Shown in pieces: positions 1 through 10,113 of a stretch of DNA of 44,715 bases (position 1 is the first letter of the stretch; every line of letters begins with the position of its first letter). A program made the translations under genes and the position numbers. Location of the stretch: NCBI GenBank assembly GCA_013289265.1, contig JABDAH010000011.1:1-44715 (forward strand). Direction: 5' to 3'. The DNA comes from Alphaproteobacteria bacterium. Its GTDB lineage: Bacteria; Pseudomonadota; Alphaproteobacteria; UBA9219. A model generated the notes under the pieces. It was not told where the DNA came from. It worked only from the letters and a program-made list of their open reading frames with translations, and did no database searches.

Positions 1-751
1 CATCATCCAGCACGACAAGTTTCTTGGAGATGCGCGCTTTGTCGGCATGTTCAATAAGCACTTCGCGACGCTTGGGTTGTTTAATTTCGGCGGCCCTGCT
101 CAGCAAAGTTTCCAGATCGCCGTAGTGATTGATAAGCTCGGCTGCGGTTTTCACGCCGATCCCCGGAACGCCGGGAATATTATCGGTGCTGTCGCCTGCG
201 AGAGCCTGCACATCCACGACTTTATCCGGCGTCACGCCGAATTTTTTCATCACTTCGTCAGCGCCAATGACAATAGATTTCAGCGGGTCGAACATTTCAA
301 CGCCGGGCCGGATTAGCTGCATCAAGTCTTTGTCGCTTGAGACGATGCGCACATTCTGGCCTTTGGCCAATGCCGCTTTGGCATAGGCGGCGATAAGATC
401 ATCGGCTTCGTAGTTCGGCGCTTCAATCGAGGGCACGCCGAATGCAATCGTTGCTTCGCGGATCAGCGGGAATTGCGGAATAAGTTCCGGTGGTGCTGGT
501 GGGCGATGCGCTTTGTAATCCGGATAAATTTCATTGCGAAAGGTTTTGCGACCAGCATCGAAAATAACCGCGATATGTTCGGCGCGCAGTTCCGTCAAAA
601 GCTTATGCAGCATATTGCAAAAACCGGCGACTGCCCCGATGGGCGTGCCGTCGGGCCGCGTCAGCGGTGGCAGAGCATGAAAGGCACGGAAAATAAAGCC
701 GGAACCATCGACCAGATAGAGCGTGCCGTCAATTTTGCTGGCTGCGTTCAT
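1..751 (-). CDS. polA: DNA polymerase I, N-terminal part (truncated by window edge)
   Basis: The first 250 residues of DNA polymerase I, which removes RNA primers and fills gaps in repair and lagging-strand synthesis. The visible part is the 5'-3' exonuclease (FEN-like) domain. It shows the opening YLVDGSGFIFRAFHAL, the GRKTFRNEIYPDYKAHR arch segment, the metal-binding EADDLIAAYA and SSDKDLMQL segments, and the helix-hairpin-helix region DSTDNIPGVPGIGVKTA. The expected acidic residues are present, so the nuclease looks active. The polymerase domain lies beyond the left edge. The ATG at 751 overlaps the stop of the upstream SDR gene as ATGA, which implies translational coupling. It is the last gene of a three-gene minus-strand operon. 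Family identity is very secure. Confidence 0.97.
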   Translation of the reverse strand, partial: MNAASKIDGTLYLVDGSGFIFRAFHALPPLTRPDGTPIGAVAGFCNMLHKLLTELRAEHIAVIFDAGRKTFRNEIYPDYKAHRPPAPPELIPQFPLIREATIAFGVPSIEAPNYEADDLIAAYAKAALAKGQNVRIVSSDKDLMQLIRPGVEMFDPLKSIVIGADEVMKKFGVTPDKVVDVQALAGDSTDNIPGVPGIGVKTAAELINHYGDLETLLSRAAEIKQPKRREVLIEHADKARISKKLVVLDD

Positions 752-1512
752 GTGCGGTGGACCGCCAGCGGGCCGGGGCCTTGCGTTGTCGGCATGACTT
801 CAAGCCGGTTGATATTGACGCGGGGCGGCAGGGTTGCGGCCCAGAAAACGCTTTCGGCAATATCGTCCGCAGTCAACGCATCGGTGCCCGCATAAATTTT
901 GGATGCCCGTTCAGCATCACCCTTAAAGCGGTTGAGGGAGAAATCCGTTGCCACCATACCGGGTTCGATATTGGTGACGCGTACTTTGGTAGCCAGCAGA
1001 TCAGCACGCAGGCTAAGGCTGAATTGCTTGGTGAAGGCTTTGACCGCGCAATAAACATGGCCGCCGGGATAGGGATAGCTGCCGGAGATGGAACCGATAT
1101 TAATGATATGACCGTGGTTGCGTTCCACCATGCCGGAGAGCGCAAGCCTCGTACAGACAACGAGGCCGAGATTATTGGTCTCGATCATATTCTGCCAGTC
1201 ATCGAGATTGGCTTGCTGTGCCGGTTCCATACCAAAAGCGCCGCCTGCATTGTTGATCAGCAGATCAATAGCGCGAAATTCTTCGGGTAGTGCTGCGAAG
1301 GCAGCTTCAATTGCTTTACGGTCGCGAATATCCAGAATGATTTTATAAATCGGCACCTCAAGGGCGGCGGCGAGTTTATTCAGTTTTTCAGGACTACGGC
1401 TGGTCAAAATCAGTTTGCACCCGGCGGCCGCAAATCTTTTAGCAAAGGCCTGGCCGAAACCGCCTGTAGCGCCGGTAATCATCACGATTTTGGGAAGATA
1501 GGGCGCGTTCAT
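748..1512 (-). CDS. SDR family NADP-dependent oxidoreductase (YdfG-like)
   Basis: A 254-residue classical short-chain dehydrogenase/reductase, normal length for the family, predicted cytoplasmic. It has the N-terminal cofactor motif TGATGGFG (Rossmann fold), the NNAGG motif after strand 4, the catalytic Ser in the SISGS segment and the YCAVK catalytic Tyr/Lys pair. An Arg after the second strand (TSRSPEKL) favours NADP(H). Overall it most resembles the YdfG group, which reduces 3-hydroxy acids or malonic semialdehyde, but the substrate cannot be read from sequence. It starts 6 bp after the zinc-finger gene stop, and its own stop overlaps the polA start by 4 bp, so all three are probably co-transcribed. 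A functional link to polA is not obvious. Confidence 0.9.
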   Translation of the reverse strand: MNAPYLPKIVMITGATGGFGQAFAKRFAAAGCKLILTSRSPEKLNKLAAALEVPIYKIILDIRDRKAIEAAFAALPEEFRAIDLLINNAGGAFGMEPAQQANLDDWQNMIETNNLGLVVCTRLALSGMVERNHGHIINIGSISGSYPYPGGHVYCAVKAFTKQFSLSLRADLLATKVRVTNIEPGMVATDFSLNRFKGDAERASKIYAGTDALTADDIAESVFWAATLPPRVNINRLEVMPTTQGPGPLAVHRT

Positions 1513-1518
1513 GTAAGT

Positions 1519-1695
1519 TTAATGCGCGTCAACGCTATGGGCGTTTTTATCCAGAACAAAATGTCGCCCGCAATAAGGGCAATCGACGGTACCGCTCGAT
1601 GTCATCGTCAAAAACACGCGCGGATGGCCGGACTCCGCATCGCCGTCGCAGGCTAGTTTAGAGGTGGTGACGTTGAGCGTTTCGGCTGGTTTCAT
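1519..1695 (-). CDS. Zinc-finger domain protein (zf-CHCC, NDUFS6-like), 58 aa
   Basis: A short gene encoding 58 residues that start MKPAETLNVTTSKLACDG. The pattern is Cys, then His (GHPRVF), then CPYCGRHFVL near the end: the C-H-C-C arrangement of the zf-CHCC family. This family includes alphaproteobacterial homologues of the mitochondrial complex I subunit NDUFS6. It is normally a free-standing protein of 55-80 residues, so the gene looks complete. It is the first gene of the minus-strand operon leading to the SDR gene and polA and is divergent from the ABC ATPase at 1820. The likely role is structural zinc binding, possibly in complex I assembly; that last point is inferred from the family only. 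Confidence 0.85.
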   Translation of the reverse strand: MKPAETLNVTTSKLACDGDAESGHPRVFLTMTSSGTVDCPYCGRHFVLDKNAHSVDAH

Positions 1696-1729
1696 GGCTA
1701 AACTCTTGATGATCTAAGGCAAAGTTAGA

Positions 1730-1758
1730 TTGGCTAATAGAATGCCGTAAGCTATACT
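1730..1758 (+). promoter_or_regulatory. Candidate sigma70 promoter for the ABC/MBOAT operon
   Basis: TTGGCT at 1730-1735 and TATACT at 1753-1758 are separated by 17 bp. The -10 box matches the consensus at 5 of 6 positions. It points to the ABC ATPase gene starting at 1820 and would give a leader of roughly 55 nt. No other promoter-like pair this good is seen between the divergent genes. Confidence 0.5.
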
Positions 1759-1819
1759 CACCGCGCAATCCTCGCAACTCTGTAGTTGTAATCCTAAACC
1801 CCCTAATCCCGGCCCTTTC

Positions 1820-2803
1820 ATGACGCCTGCACCCAAAGCTCCTATAGCCCTTCCCACCTACGCTGTTGAAATTCAGGGCCTGACAAAAACCTATAAAGGT
1901 TCGAAAAAGTCGGCGCCAAAACAGGCCCTGAAGGGCATCGACCTGAATATTCCGCGCGGCCAGATTTTTGGTCTGCTGGGGCCAAACGGCGCCGGGAAAT
2001 CGACGCTGATTAATATTTTGGCCGGGCTGGTGCTGAAAACCTCTGGCGAGGCGCGCATCTGGGGCTATGAAGTGGCGGATCAGCCGATGCAGTCGCGCTC
2101 TGCCATTGGTGTTGTGCCGCAGGAATTGAACCTCGACGCGTTTTTCACGCCGCGTGAATTGCTGGAATTACAAGCCGGGCTTTACGGCGTGCCAAAACGT
2201 GAACGTATTACCGACCAATTGCTGGCCGCCGTCGGCCTTACCGATAAAGCCAATGCCTATGCCCGTACTTTGTCAGGCGGTATGCGCCGCCGTTTGATGG
2301 TCGCCAAGGCAATGGTGCATACGCCGCCGGTGCTGGTGCTGGATGAACCAACTGCGGGTGTTGATGTCGAACTGCGCCGCGCCTTGTGGGATTATGTGCG
2401 GCAGCTGAATAAAAACGGCACGACGGTTTTGCTGACCACGCATTACCTGGAAGAAGCCGAGGAACTTTGCGACAGCATCGCGATTATTAATCACGGTGAA
2501 TTGGTAGCGCATGACACCACGCAAAATCTGTTGCGTCGGATCGATAACAAGAAAGTCGTGCTGACGATCGACCGCGACCTGACCGAGGTGCCCGCCAATC
2601 TGCGCCCGCATGGGTGGGAACTGACAAATCCGCGCCAATTGACGCTTGCCTATCAGCCCAGCAAGATTGTGATCGGCCAGATGGTTATGGCGGTGCAGGT
2701 CAACGGCTTTGCTATCACCGATATCTCTACCGAAGAAACCGATTTAGAAGATATCTTCCTGCAACTGACGCGTCGCAACCCTGCGGTTTCCTCTGTCGCA
2801 TAA
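1820..2803 (+). CDS. ABC transporter ATP-binding protein (drug/polysaccharide-export type), orphan ATPase
   Basis: A 327-residue ABC ATPase of the CcmA/NodI/YadG type. Walker A GPNGAGKST is at about residues 54-62, followed by a VVPQE Q-loop, the signature LSGGMRRRL, Walker B VLVLDEPTAGVD and the switch His in TTHYLEEAE. The C-terminal 90 residues form the extra domain usual in this subgroup. Such ATPases energise an ABC-2 permease normally encoded next door. Here the next gene, 21 bp downstream, is an MBOAT acyltransferase, and no ABC-2 permease is visible anywhere in the window. The partner is either elsewhere or the ATPase serves the polysaccharide pathway suggested by its neighbours. The ATP-binding role is secure; the substrate is unknown. 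Confidence 0.93.
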   Translation: MTPAPKAPIALPTYAVEIQGLTKTYKGSKKSAPKQALKGIDLNIPRGQIFGLLGPNGAGKSTLINILAGLVLKTSGEARIWGYEVADQPMQSRSAIGVVPQELNLDAFFTPRELLELQAGLYGVPKRERITDQLLAAVGLTDKANAYARTLSGGMRRRLMVAKAMVHTPPVLVLDEPTAGVDVELRRALWDYVRQLNKNGTTVLLTTHYLEEAEELCDSIAIINHGELVAHDTTQNLLRRIDNKKVVLTIDRDLTEVPANLRPHGWELTNPRQLTLAYQPSKIVIGQMVMAVQVNGFAITDISTEETDLEDIFLQLTRRNPAVSSVA

Positions 2804-2824
2804 AAATTCTGGAATTTAGGTCTC

Positions 2825-4243
2825 ATGACTTTTGCGTCGCCTGCTTTCCTGTTTATTTTTCTGCCACTGTTTTTACTTCTCTATTTTGCCGTTACGCCCA
2901 AACTTAAAAATGTGACGCTGCTGTTTGGCAGCCTCGCTTTTTACTCCATCGATAGCGGTTATGCTTTCTGGGTTCTGGTGCTTTCGATCCCCGTTAATCA
3001 CTTCATCGGTCATGCCATTGCAGGGCAGAGCCGCAGTAAAAAATCGGCGTGGCTTCTGACGTTGGGTGTCGTTTTAAATCTGTTACCGCTGTTGATCTAT
3101 AAATATTGGGGATTTTTTACAGACGTGCTGAACGATATATTCGCGCTCGGTCTTATGCCGCTCCATGTGTCCGTGATTAAATTTATGCTGCCGGCGGGCA
3201 TTTCCTTTTTTACTTTTCAGGGGCTTTCCTATCTCGTCGATATTTATGAAGGCGAAATTGTGCCGGCGCGCAGCATGGTCGATTTCGGCATGTACCATAC
3301 CAGTTTTCCGCAGTTAATTGCGGGGCCCATTGTCCGTTACCGCGAGATTGAAAATGAAATTGCTCGCCGCTCGCCGTCACTGGCTGATGTGCAAAGCGGC
3401 CTGATGCAGTTCTGCTTTGGCCTATCCAAGAAAATTATCATCGCCGATAATATGGGCAGCATCGCCGACCGCATCTGGAAATTGCCGGATCAGCAATTGG
3501 ACGGGCAGCTCGCCTGGCTTGCCGCGCTCACTTATATGCTGCAAATCTTTTTCGATTTCGCTGGCTATTCGGATATGGCGATCGGGCTTGCAAAGGTTAT
3601 GGGCTTTCATTTTCCCCAGAATTTCGACCAGCCCTACCGATCGCAAAATATCACCGAATTCTGGCGGCGCTGGCATATGACTTTATCGCGCTGGTTCAGG
3701 GATTATGTTTATATCCCGCTGGGCGGTAATCGCCGCGGCGTGCGCCGCACCTACATTAACTTGCTGATTGTTTTTGTTTTGTGCGGGCTGTGGCATGGCG
3801 CCGCCTACACTTTTATTTTGTGGGGGCTCTATCACGGCGTCTGCTTGATGGCGGAGCGTATTTTAAAACATCGTTTCGGGTTTGAGCTTTCGGGCATTGC
3901 TGGCTGGCTGCTCACCTTCCTGCTGGTCCTCATAGGGTGGGTTCTGTTCAGGGCCGACACTCTATCCAACGCGTTGTTCCATTACGCCCTGATGTTCGGT
4001 TTTAAAGCGGGGAGCGAGATTTTCTACGGCGTCGCTTTCTATATGACGCCGGACAAAATATGTTTCATGGCGGCAGGACTTTTTCTGGCTTTGGCCCCCT
4101 CCGGTTTCATGGAAAAAATTGGCAAGCAAACCGGCCAATTAATGCAAGCAAGTAAGCCTGTTTTTGCGCTGGCCTGTTTCTTTTATGCTGTCGCCTTGAT
4201 GGCGGCGAATGGCTTTAATCCCTTTATTTATTCCAAATTTTAG
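2825..4243 (+). CDS. MBOAT family O-acyltransferase (AlgI-like)
   Basis: A 472-residue polytopic inner-membrane protein of the membrane-bound O-acyltransferase family, the usual length for AlgI/PatA. The N-terminus reads as a membrane segment and further hydrophobic segments follow. Diagnostic motifs are FWRRWHMTLSRWFRDYVYIPLGG near residue 280 and LCGLWHGAAYTF with the invariant catalytic-site His near residue 324. AlgI-type proteins pass an acyl group, usually acetyl, across the inner membrane for O-acylation of an exported polysaccharide. The next gene encodes an AlgJ/AlgX-like periplasmic partner, which is exactly the arrangement in alginate and cellulose acetylation clusters. The polymer modified cannot be told from this window. 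Confidence 0.94.
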   Translation: MTFASPAFLFIFLPLFLLLYFAVTPKLKNVTLLFGSLAFYSIDSGYAFWVLVLSIPVNHFIGHAIAGQSRSKKSAWLLTLGVVLNLLPLLIYKYWGFFTDVLNDIFALGLMPLHVSVIKFMLPAGISFFTFQGLSYLVDIYEGEIVPARSMVDFGMYHTSFPQLIAGPIVRYREIENEIARRSPSLADVQSGLMQFCFGLSKKIIIADNMGSIADRIWKLPDQQLDGQLAWLAALTYMLQIFFDFAGYSDMAIGLAKVMGFHFPQNFDQPYRSQNITEFWRRWHMTLSRWFRDYVYIPLGGNRRGVRRTYINLLIVFVLCGLWHGAAYTFILWGLYHGVCLMAERILKHRFGFELSGIAGWLLTFLLVLIGWVLFRADTLSNALFHYALMFGFKAGSEIFYGVAFYMTPDKICFMAAGLFLALAPSGFMEKIGKQTGQLMQASKPVFALACFFYAVALMAANGFNPFIYSKF

Positions 4244-4247
4244 GCAG

Positions 4248-5399
4248 ATGATGAAACGCGGCTTTATCATCCTGTTCTTTCTAATCTGCCTGCTGCCATG
4301 TGTGCAGATGCTGATGGACTTGCCCGATGCGCCGGCTGTTGCGGAGCATTTGTCGCCGTTACCGGATGCAGAGTTCGCCGACACGCCGTTCGTCTGGCTA
4401 AAACAATCCAATATCTGGTTTCAGGATCATTTTGGCTATCGCTCTTTTTTCATCCGGCTGAAGGAACAAATCGACTACGATCTTTTTCATACATCTTCGC
4501 GCGTTTATGTCGGTAAAGACGGACAGCTGTTTTACCGATCGGTTGTCGATATCGAACAGCCGGAAATTCAGGAAGCGCTGCGTCTGCACGAAGACCAGAT
4601 CCTGCGGAATGTAGGGCGATTGGCAGATGCTCTGGCCAAGCGTGGTGTCACGCTGATTGTCACATTCAATTTGATGAGCAACCGCTTTATTCCGGAAAAA
4701 CTTCCCGGTTCTGTGCCTCATCCGTTAGGGGAGCCGCGCATCCATCATTTCCTGCAACGGCTACGCCAGATTCAGAATGTCGATTATTTTGACACGACGG
4801 CGATTTTGCAAGACATGCCTAAAGACCAGTCGCTATTTCCGAAAACGGATTTCCACTGGACTGATTTTGCGGCGGCCACAGCAGGGCGCGAGTTAATCCG
4901 CGTACTTGCCGAAAAAGAAAACCGTGCGCCGCCGCAATGGCAACCGCTCCAAAAAGCCGTTACGCCGAATTACAGTGGCGGCATTGCCGATGCCATGCCG
5001 CTATTGCTTGGCAATCTTAGGGAAGAAAAAATCGGCATCCTTCCTGATATTCCTGCACCAGACGGCGCCAGTGAAACACGTGACGACGACACTATTAATT
5101 ACGTATTTCATACAAAAACCTATAATCCGACCTTGCTGAAACCAATGTTTTTGCTGGGTGACAGTTTTTCTTTCGGGTTGCTGTCGGAAGGCATCGCGCA
5201 TCTTTTCAACGGCTTTTACATCATGCGCCTGGGCCCGAATACGCTCATCAACCAGGCCATGGTCGTATTCCCGCCGGATGCCAAATATTTCATGATCCAG
5301 GCTATCGAAGTGCAAAAAGGATTTTTCAACTCCTTCACCAATGACGATGAAGTGACGCGGGCGATAGAAACCTTTAACCAAAGACCCCTAACACGGTGA
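4248..5399 (+). CDS. AlgJ/AlgX-like SGNH-type O-acetyltransferase partner
   Basis: A 383-residue protein with an N-terminal hydrophobic segment (residues 4-22, starting [11 protein letters not shown]), giving a membrane-anchored or exported periplasmic protein. It carries the TDFHW motif (Asp201, His203) and a later LLGDSFSF with the presumed nucleophilic Ser306. These are the Asp-His and Ser elements of AlgJ/AlgX-type SGNH acetyltransferases. They transfer acetyl from the MBOAT partner to a polysaccharide. An in-frame ATG at 4209 lies inside the MBOAT gene. The ATG at 4248 is preferred because it is followed directly by the signal-anchor and avoids a long overlap; the MBOAT stop ends 4 bp before it. 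No alginate genes are nearby, so the substrate is open. Confidence 0.87.
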   Translation: MMKRGFIILFFLICLLPCVQMLMDLPDAPAVAEHLSPLPDAEFADTPFVWLKQSNIWFQDHFGYRSFFIRLKEQIDYDLFHTSSRVYVGKDGQLFYRSVVDIEQPEIQEALRLHEDQILRNVGRLADALAKRGVTLIVTFNLMSNRFIPEKLPGSVPHPLGEPRIHHFLQRLRQIQNVDYFDTTAILQDMPKDQSLFPKTDFHWTDFAAATAGRELIRVLAEKENRAPPQWQPLQKAVTPNYSGGIADAMPLLLGNLREEKIGILPDIPAPDGASETRDDDTINYVFHTKTYNPTLLKPMFLLGDSFSFGLLSEGIAHLFNGFYIMRLGPNTLINQAMVVFPPDAKYFMIQAIEVQKGFFNSFTNDDEVTRAIETFNQRPLTR

Positions 5400-5417
5400 A
5401 AGCCGGATATTGGCTTT
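5399..5417 (+). terminator. Weak hairpin after the AlgJ-like gene
   Basis: AAAGCC (5399-5404) and GGCTTT (5412-5417) form a 6-bp stem with a 7-nt loop, starting at the stop codon of the AlgJ-like gene. The T-run is only the TTT of the stem and is followed by GGG, so it is at best a weak terminator or an end-protecting hairpin. Confidence 0.3.
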
Positions 5418-5456
5418 GGGCCTGATCTCTGATAGCTGTATTCCGTCCTTAATAGT

Positions 5457-5533
5457 GGACCCGTAGCTCAACTGGATAGAGCGTCGCCCTCCGAAGGCGA
5501 AGGCTGGTGGTTCGAATCCACTCGGGTCCGCCA
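5457..5533 (+). tRNA. tRNA-Arg (anticodon CCG)
   Basis: A 77-nt cloverleaf with encoded CCA. The acceptor stem GGACCCG (5457-5463) pairs with CGGGTCC (5523-5529), followed by discriminator G and CCA at 5531-5533. The anticodon arm TCGCC-CTCCGAA-GGCGA presents anticodon CCG, which reads the Arg codon CGG. The T arm contains GGTTCGAATCC. No integrase gene or duplicated tRNA 3' end was noticed nearby. Confidence 0.97.
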
Positions 5534-5567
5534 ATTTTGACAAATGTCCGGCCAACTACCTGATAAA

Positions 5568-5595
5568 TTGTTAATATTGTGTCCCAATAAATAAT
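5568..5595 (+). promoter_or_regulatory. Candidate promoter upstream of the beta-helix protein
   Basis: TTGTTA (5568-5573) and AATAAT (5590-5595) are spaced by 16 bp, in the AT-rich stretch after tRNA-Arg. It points to the exported protein gene at 5672. A perfect 6-bp inverted repeat, TTTACC (5602-5607) and GGTAAA (5615-5620), lies just downstream. It could be an operator or a leader hairpin. Confidence 0.35.
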
Positions 5596-5671
5596 CTCTT
5601 CTTTACCAATGCAAGGTAAAATGAGGAAATTTTAAAGGCGCTATAAACAGATGACATAAGGGTTGCGTCGT

Positions 5672-7915
5672 ATGGCGACACGGGCTGGACATGGGGCGCT
5701 ATTTTTGTCGCTAATGCTCGTATTGATTTGCGGGAGTACGGTACTTGCGTGCGCTGATAATTTTATCGTTAATGCCGTTGTCTCCGGCACTCCGCATGAC
5801 GGCGATCCACAAATCGGAGTGATCTTTGATGGTCAAGTTGTCGGCAGTGGCCCAGTAACTGCACGTCATGCGCAAGATGAATGGCAGGAACTGGCTTTCA
5901 ATCTTTCTGCGCCGACCAAACCGCAGGCTATTGGCATCGGCTTTATGAATGGGGGCGACGGCGTCAAAAATGGTCGCGAGCTGTATGTACAATACGCCAC
6001 AATTAACGGTGTTACTGTCGATCCCGAAAAAGGTTTCTTTTTTGGAACGACAGATAAGCAGGCGACGGTCGGCGCTAACACCATAGACCGGCGCGGCGTT
6101 TTATTCTGGAGTGTGGCTGATCTAGCTCCGGCCGTAGCACAACCGGCAAAAGCCACAGAGCAGGCGTCATTACAAGATGCTAATACATCTGACAGTACCA
6201 ATGCCGGAAATGTGGCCAACCCTGTAGCAAGCTCCGGCAGCGGAACAAGCGGCGGAGGTGGTGGGGGAGGCGGAGGCAGTAGCGGTGGTGGTATGCAAAT
6301 GGCTGCCAATATGTCGTTACCCGGCGGCTCATCTTCAGGTGGCGGTTCTGGTGGCGGAGGTGCTGTATCCGCATCGCCTGCTTCAAGCTCTACTTCTAGT
6401 CCGACAACTGCTCCTGCGACATCACCCGCTGCTCCGGTCGCACCATCTTTAGCGCCAGTACCACCGGGGCCTACGCAAATTCGTCATATCAAGGAATGGG
6501 TCCATTGCGATGGCAAGGCGGATGATTGGGCTGGTGTCGTTCAGGCTTTTGATGCGGCCAAGAATAATGCGTTCTCATTACAGGTTGATTGCCCCGTCTT
6601 CATCCATGTTGGGATGGATATCGCGCGTCCGATTTTTGTCGATAACGGCACCTATGTTATTTTTACGGATGGTGGCCAGTTCATTGTTGATAACGCCCTA
6701 GTTCCTTCATTTGTTATTACCGATAGTACCAACATCGTTTTCGCCAATTGGAAGGTAAAATATGTCGGCACCGTGCCCATGAATTACCACACCGATGGAT
6801 ATTATAATAATGGTGTATGGATTCCCGGCGACGCGTCGCCGGCGGGTTTTTTCAATGACCGGACGCGCACCACATGGCTGAAAGAACATCGCGGTATCAA
6901 GTTTCTCCATACGGGGGCAGTGTGGGTCGGGCCGACAAATTTATCGGCACTCGTTTTTATCGAGGGTGACTCGCAAAATGTCACAGTCGTTAATATGACA
7001 GTGACAGTTCCACCGGATGCCCCGCCGAATAAATTCATGCCCATGGTTTTTTCATTTACACCCGGCTACAAGAGCAACGTAACGGCTGTCCCGCCACCAC
7101 CGCCACCGGCCAACGATTCGAACATAACCGACTATGCCCCGCTCGAAACCATTATCGCCACGCCCAGCAACCTGACTTTTTCCAACATCACGCTCGATGG
7201 TTATTATATGGGTTTTCAGGGCACCCTGCAAAATGGGACATTTAATAATATCACCGCGCTTCGTTACAGCGATCTGCAAGATAGTAACGGTGGCACTGTT
7301 GGTGGGGTGAATGCGTGGCTGGCTCCCCCGCATCTGTTTTATTTCAACGGAAGGCAGACAAGCGCCTATGATCCTTACAATGATCATTACGACCCAGTCC
7401 TGAATTTGCACAACATCACCATCACGCATGTGCACGATAATGGCCCTCATGTCGGGACCGGCGTGCGTACCGTCGGTGGTTTTGACAACTCCCTCAAAAT
7501 CAGCGGCGTCAATGTTTTGGTCGATGATTATTTTTCCAACAGGCCGGACGGGCTGCTGCAAATCTATCAATGCAACGGCATGAAGCTTAGCAACATTACG
7601 GCTGTCTATGACTCGAGTTTTCTTAAAGGCCTTTATCCCGGCGGTATGATATTCCCCAATGCTGGTTACTATCAGAATTTGACACTTGAAAATGTGACGA
7701 TGATCGATACGGCGGCTATTCCTCAATCGGTGCCGGTTGGCGGTAACAATAATCCGCACTGGTCGCTTGGGAACGAGCACATCAAATTCAAGAATGTCAC
7801 CGCAAATTTAAAGCAGTTACCTCAAGATTCTTCGAGGCAGCCTATCACAAATCTGCAACCGATCATTACCGGAACGGACATCGATGCATCTGTTACTGTT
7901 AATATTGGCAAGTAA
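5672..7915 (+). CDS. Exported CBM60-like module plus beta-helix-like domain protein
   Basis: A 747-residue secreted protein. The signal peptide covers about residues 1-27 (hydrophobic core GALFLSLMLVLI, cleavage after VLA or ACA). Residues about 30-125 look like a xylan-binding CBM60 module, with the motifs GTPHDGDPQIGV and GIGFMNGGDGVKNGRELYVQ followed by ATINGVTV. A low-complexity linker of about 120 residues follows, with long Gly runs and then Ser/Thr/Pro. The last 470 residues carry recurring short strands ending in NIT/NVT (SNITL, HNITI, SNITAV, ENVTM, KNVTA), typical of a right-handed parallel beta-helix as in GH28 or pectate lyase-like proteins. No catalytic triad is recognised, so it may bind rather than cleave polysaccharide. 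ATG 5672 is preferred over TTG 5663 because AAGGG lies 9 nt upstream of it. It follows tRNA-Arg as a single gene. Confidence 0.8.
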   Translation: MATRAGHGALFLSLMLVLICGSTVLACADNFIVNAVVSGTPHDGDPQIGVIFDGQVVGSGPVTARHAQDEWQELAFNLSAPTKPQAIGIGFMNGGDGVKNGRELYVQYATINGVTVDPEKGFFFGTTDKQATVGANTIDRRGVLFWSVADLAPAVAQPAKATEQASLQDANTSDSTNAGNVANPVASSGSGTSGGGGGGGGGSSGGGMQMAANMSLPGGSSSGGGSGGGGAVSASPASSSTSSPTTAPATSPAAPVAPSLAPVPPGPTQIRHIKEWVHCDGKADDWAGVVQAFDAAKNNAFSLQVDCPVFIHVGMDIARPIFVDNGTYVIFTDGGQFIVDNALVPSFVITDSTNIVFANWKVKYVGTVPMNYHTDGYYNNGVWIPGDASPAGFFNDRTRTTWLKEHRGIKFLHTGAVWVGPTNLSALVFIEGDSQNVTVVNMTVTVPPDAPPNKFMPMVFSFTPGYKSNVTAVPPPPPPANDSNITDYAPLETIIATPSNLTFSNITLDGYYMGFQGTLQNGTFNNITALRYSDLQDSNGGTVGGVNAWLAPPHLFYFNGRQTSAYDPYNDHYDPVLNLHNITITHVHDNGPHVGTGVRTVGGFDNSLKISGVNVLVDDYFSNRPDGLLQIYQCNGMKLSNITAVYDSSFLKGLYPGGMIFPNAGYYQNLTLENVTMIDTAAIPQSVPVGGNNNPHWSLGNEHIKFKNVTANLKQLPQDSSRQPITNLQPIITGTDIDASVTVNIGK

Positions 7916-8010
7916 CGGTAAGTAAGCTTGGTAGCGGCCCTCTATCTTGTTAGCCTGACGATCTCACGCTATAACCTAGATATCTTGAAACATTAGGCCT
8001 GAGGTATCAG

Positions 8011-8538
8011 ATGCTGATGAATGTGCTCTACGTTCTTGCCGTCGCTCTCTGCGTCTTTCTAGTCTTGGCTACTATGCAGCCCAGCCAGTTTCGTGTGACG
8101 CGTTCAAAAAGCATGAAGACTTCGCCTGAAGCTGTTTTTGCGCAGGTGAATAATTTGCATAACTGGGAAGCCTGGTCACCTTGGGCACGACTTGATCCAA
8201 ACGCTAAATCAGAATTTGCAGGTCCTGCTGAGGGTGTCGGTGCCGTCATGAGTTGGGACGGTAATCAAAAGGTCGGTACTGGCAGTATGACGATTGTAGA
8301 GAGCAAGCCTGCTTCGCAGATTAAGTTCAGGATGGATTTTAAGAAGCCTATCAAGGGCACCAGCGAGGTTGAGTTTACATTTGCCCCGCAGGGTGACCAG
8401 ACAATGGTCAGCTGGAGCATGTCCGGTCAAAATAAATTCATAAACAAGGCGATGAGTTTAATTTTTAATTGCGAGAAAATGGTCGGCGGCCAGTTTGAAA
8501 AGGGTCTTGCTAACCTGCAGGGCGTCGTAGAGGGCTAA
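8011..8538 (+). CDS. SRPBCC family protein (polyketide cyclase/START-like fold), membrane-anchored
   Basis: A 175-residue protein. Residues 3-22 form a hydrophobic N-terminal segment (VLYVLAVALCVFLVLA), followed by a SRPBCC/Polyketide_cyc2 domain. That domain begins with SKSMKTSPEAVFAQVNNLHNWEAWSPW, the usual opening of this family, and continues with alternating strands (FRMDFKKPIKGTSEVEFTF) and a C-terminal helix. The fold binds hydrophobic ligands in a deep cavity; no catalytic residues can be assigned. GAGG about 6 nt upstream supports ATG 8011. It stands alone between the beta-helix gene and guaB, in the same direction, 95 bp after the former. Ligand and pathway are unknown. Confidence 0.8.
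   Translation: MLMNVLYVLAVALCVFLVLATMQPSQFRVTRSKSMKTSPEAVFAQVNNLHNWEAWSPWARLDPNAKSEFAGPAEGVGAVMSWDGNQKVGTGSMTIVESKPASQIKFRMDFKKPIKGTSEVEFTFAPQGDQTMVSWSMSGQNKFINKAMSLIFNCEKMVGGQFEKGLANLQGVVEG

Positions 8539-10113
<1,575 letters not shown>

Noticed and set aside
5457-5660. Integrated element at tRNA-Arg
   Set aside because: There is no integrase gene nearby, no duplicated 3' tRNA end was noticed, and gene content on both sides is ordinary chromosome.
7052-7780. 242-codon open frame on the minus strand inside the beta-helix gene
   Set aside because: It is antisense to a well-supported coding frame, has no plausible domain or ribosome binding site, and its composition is that of a shadow frame.
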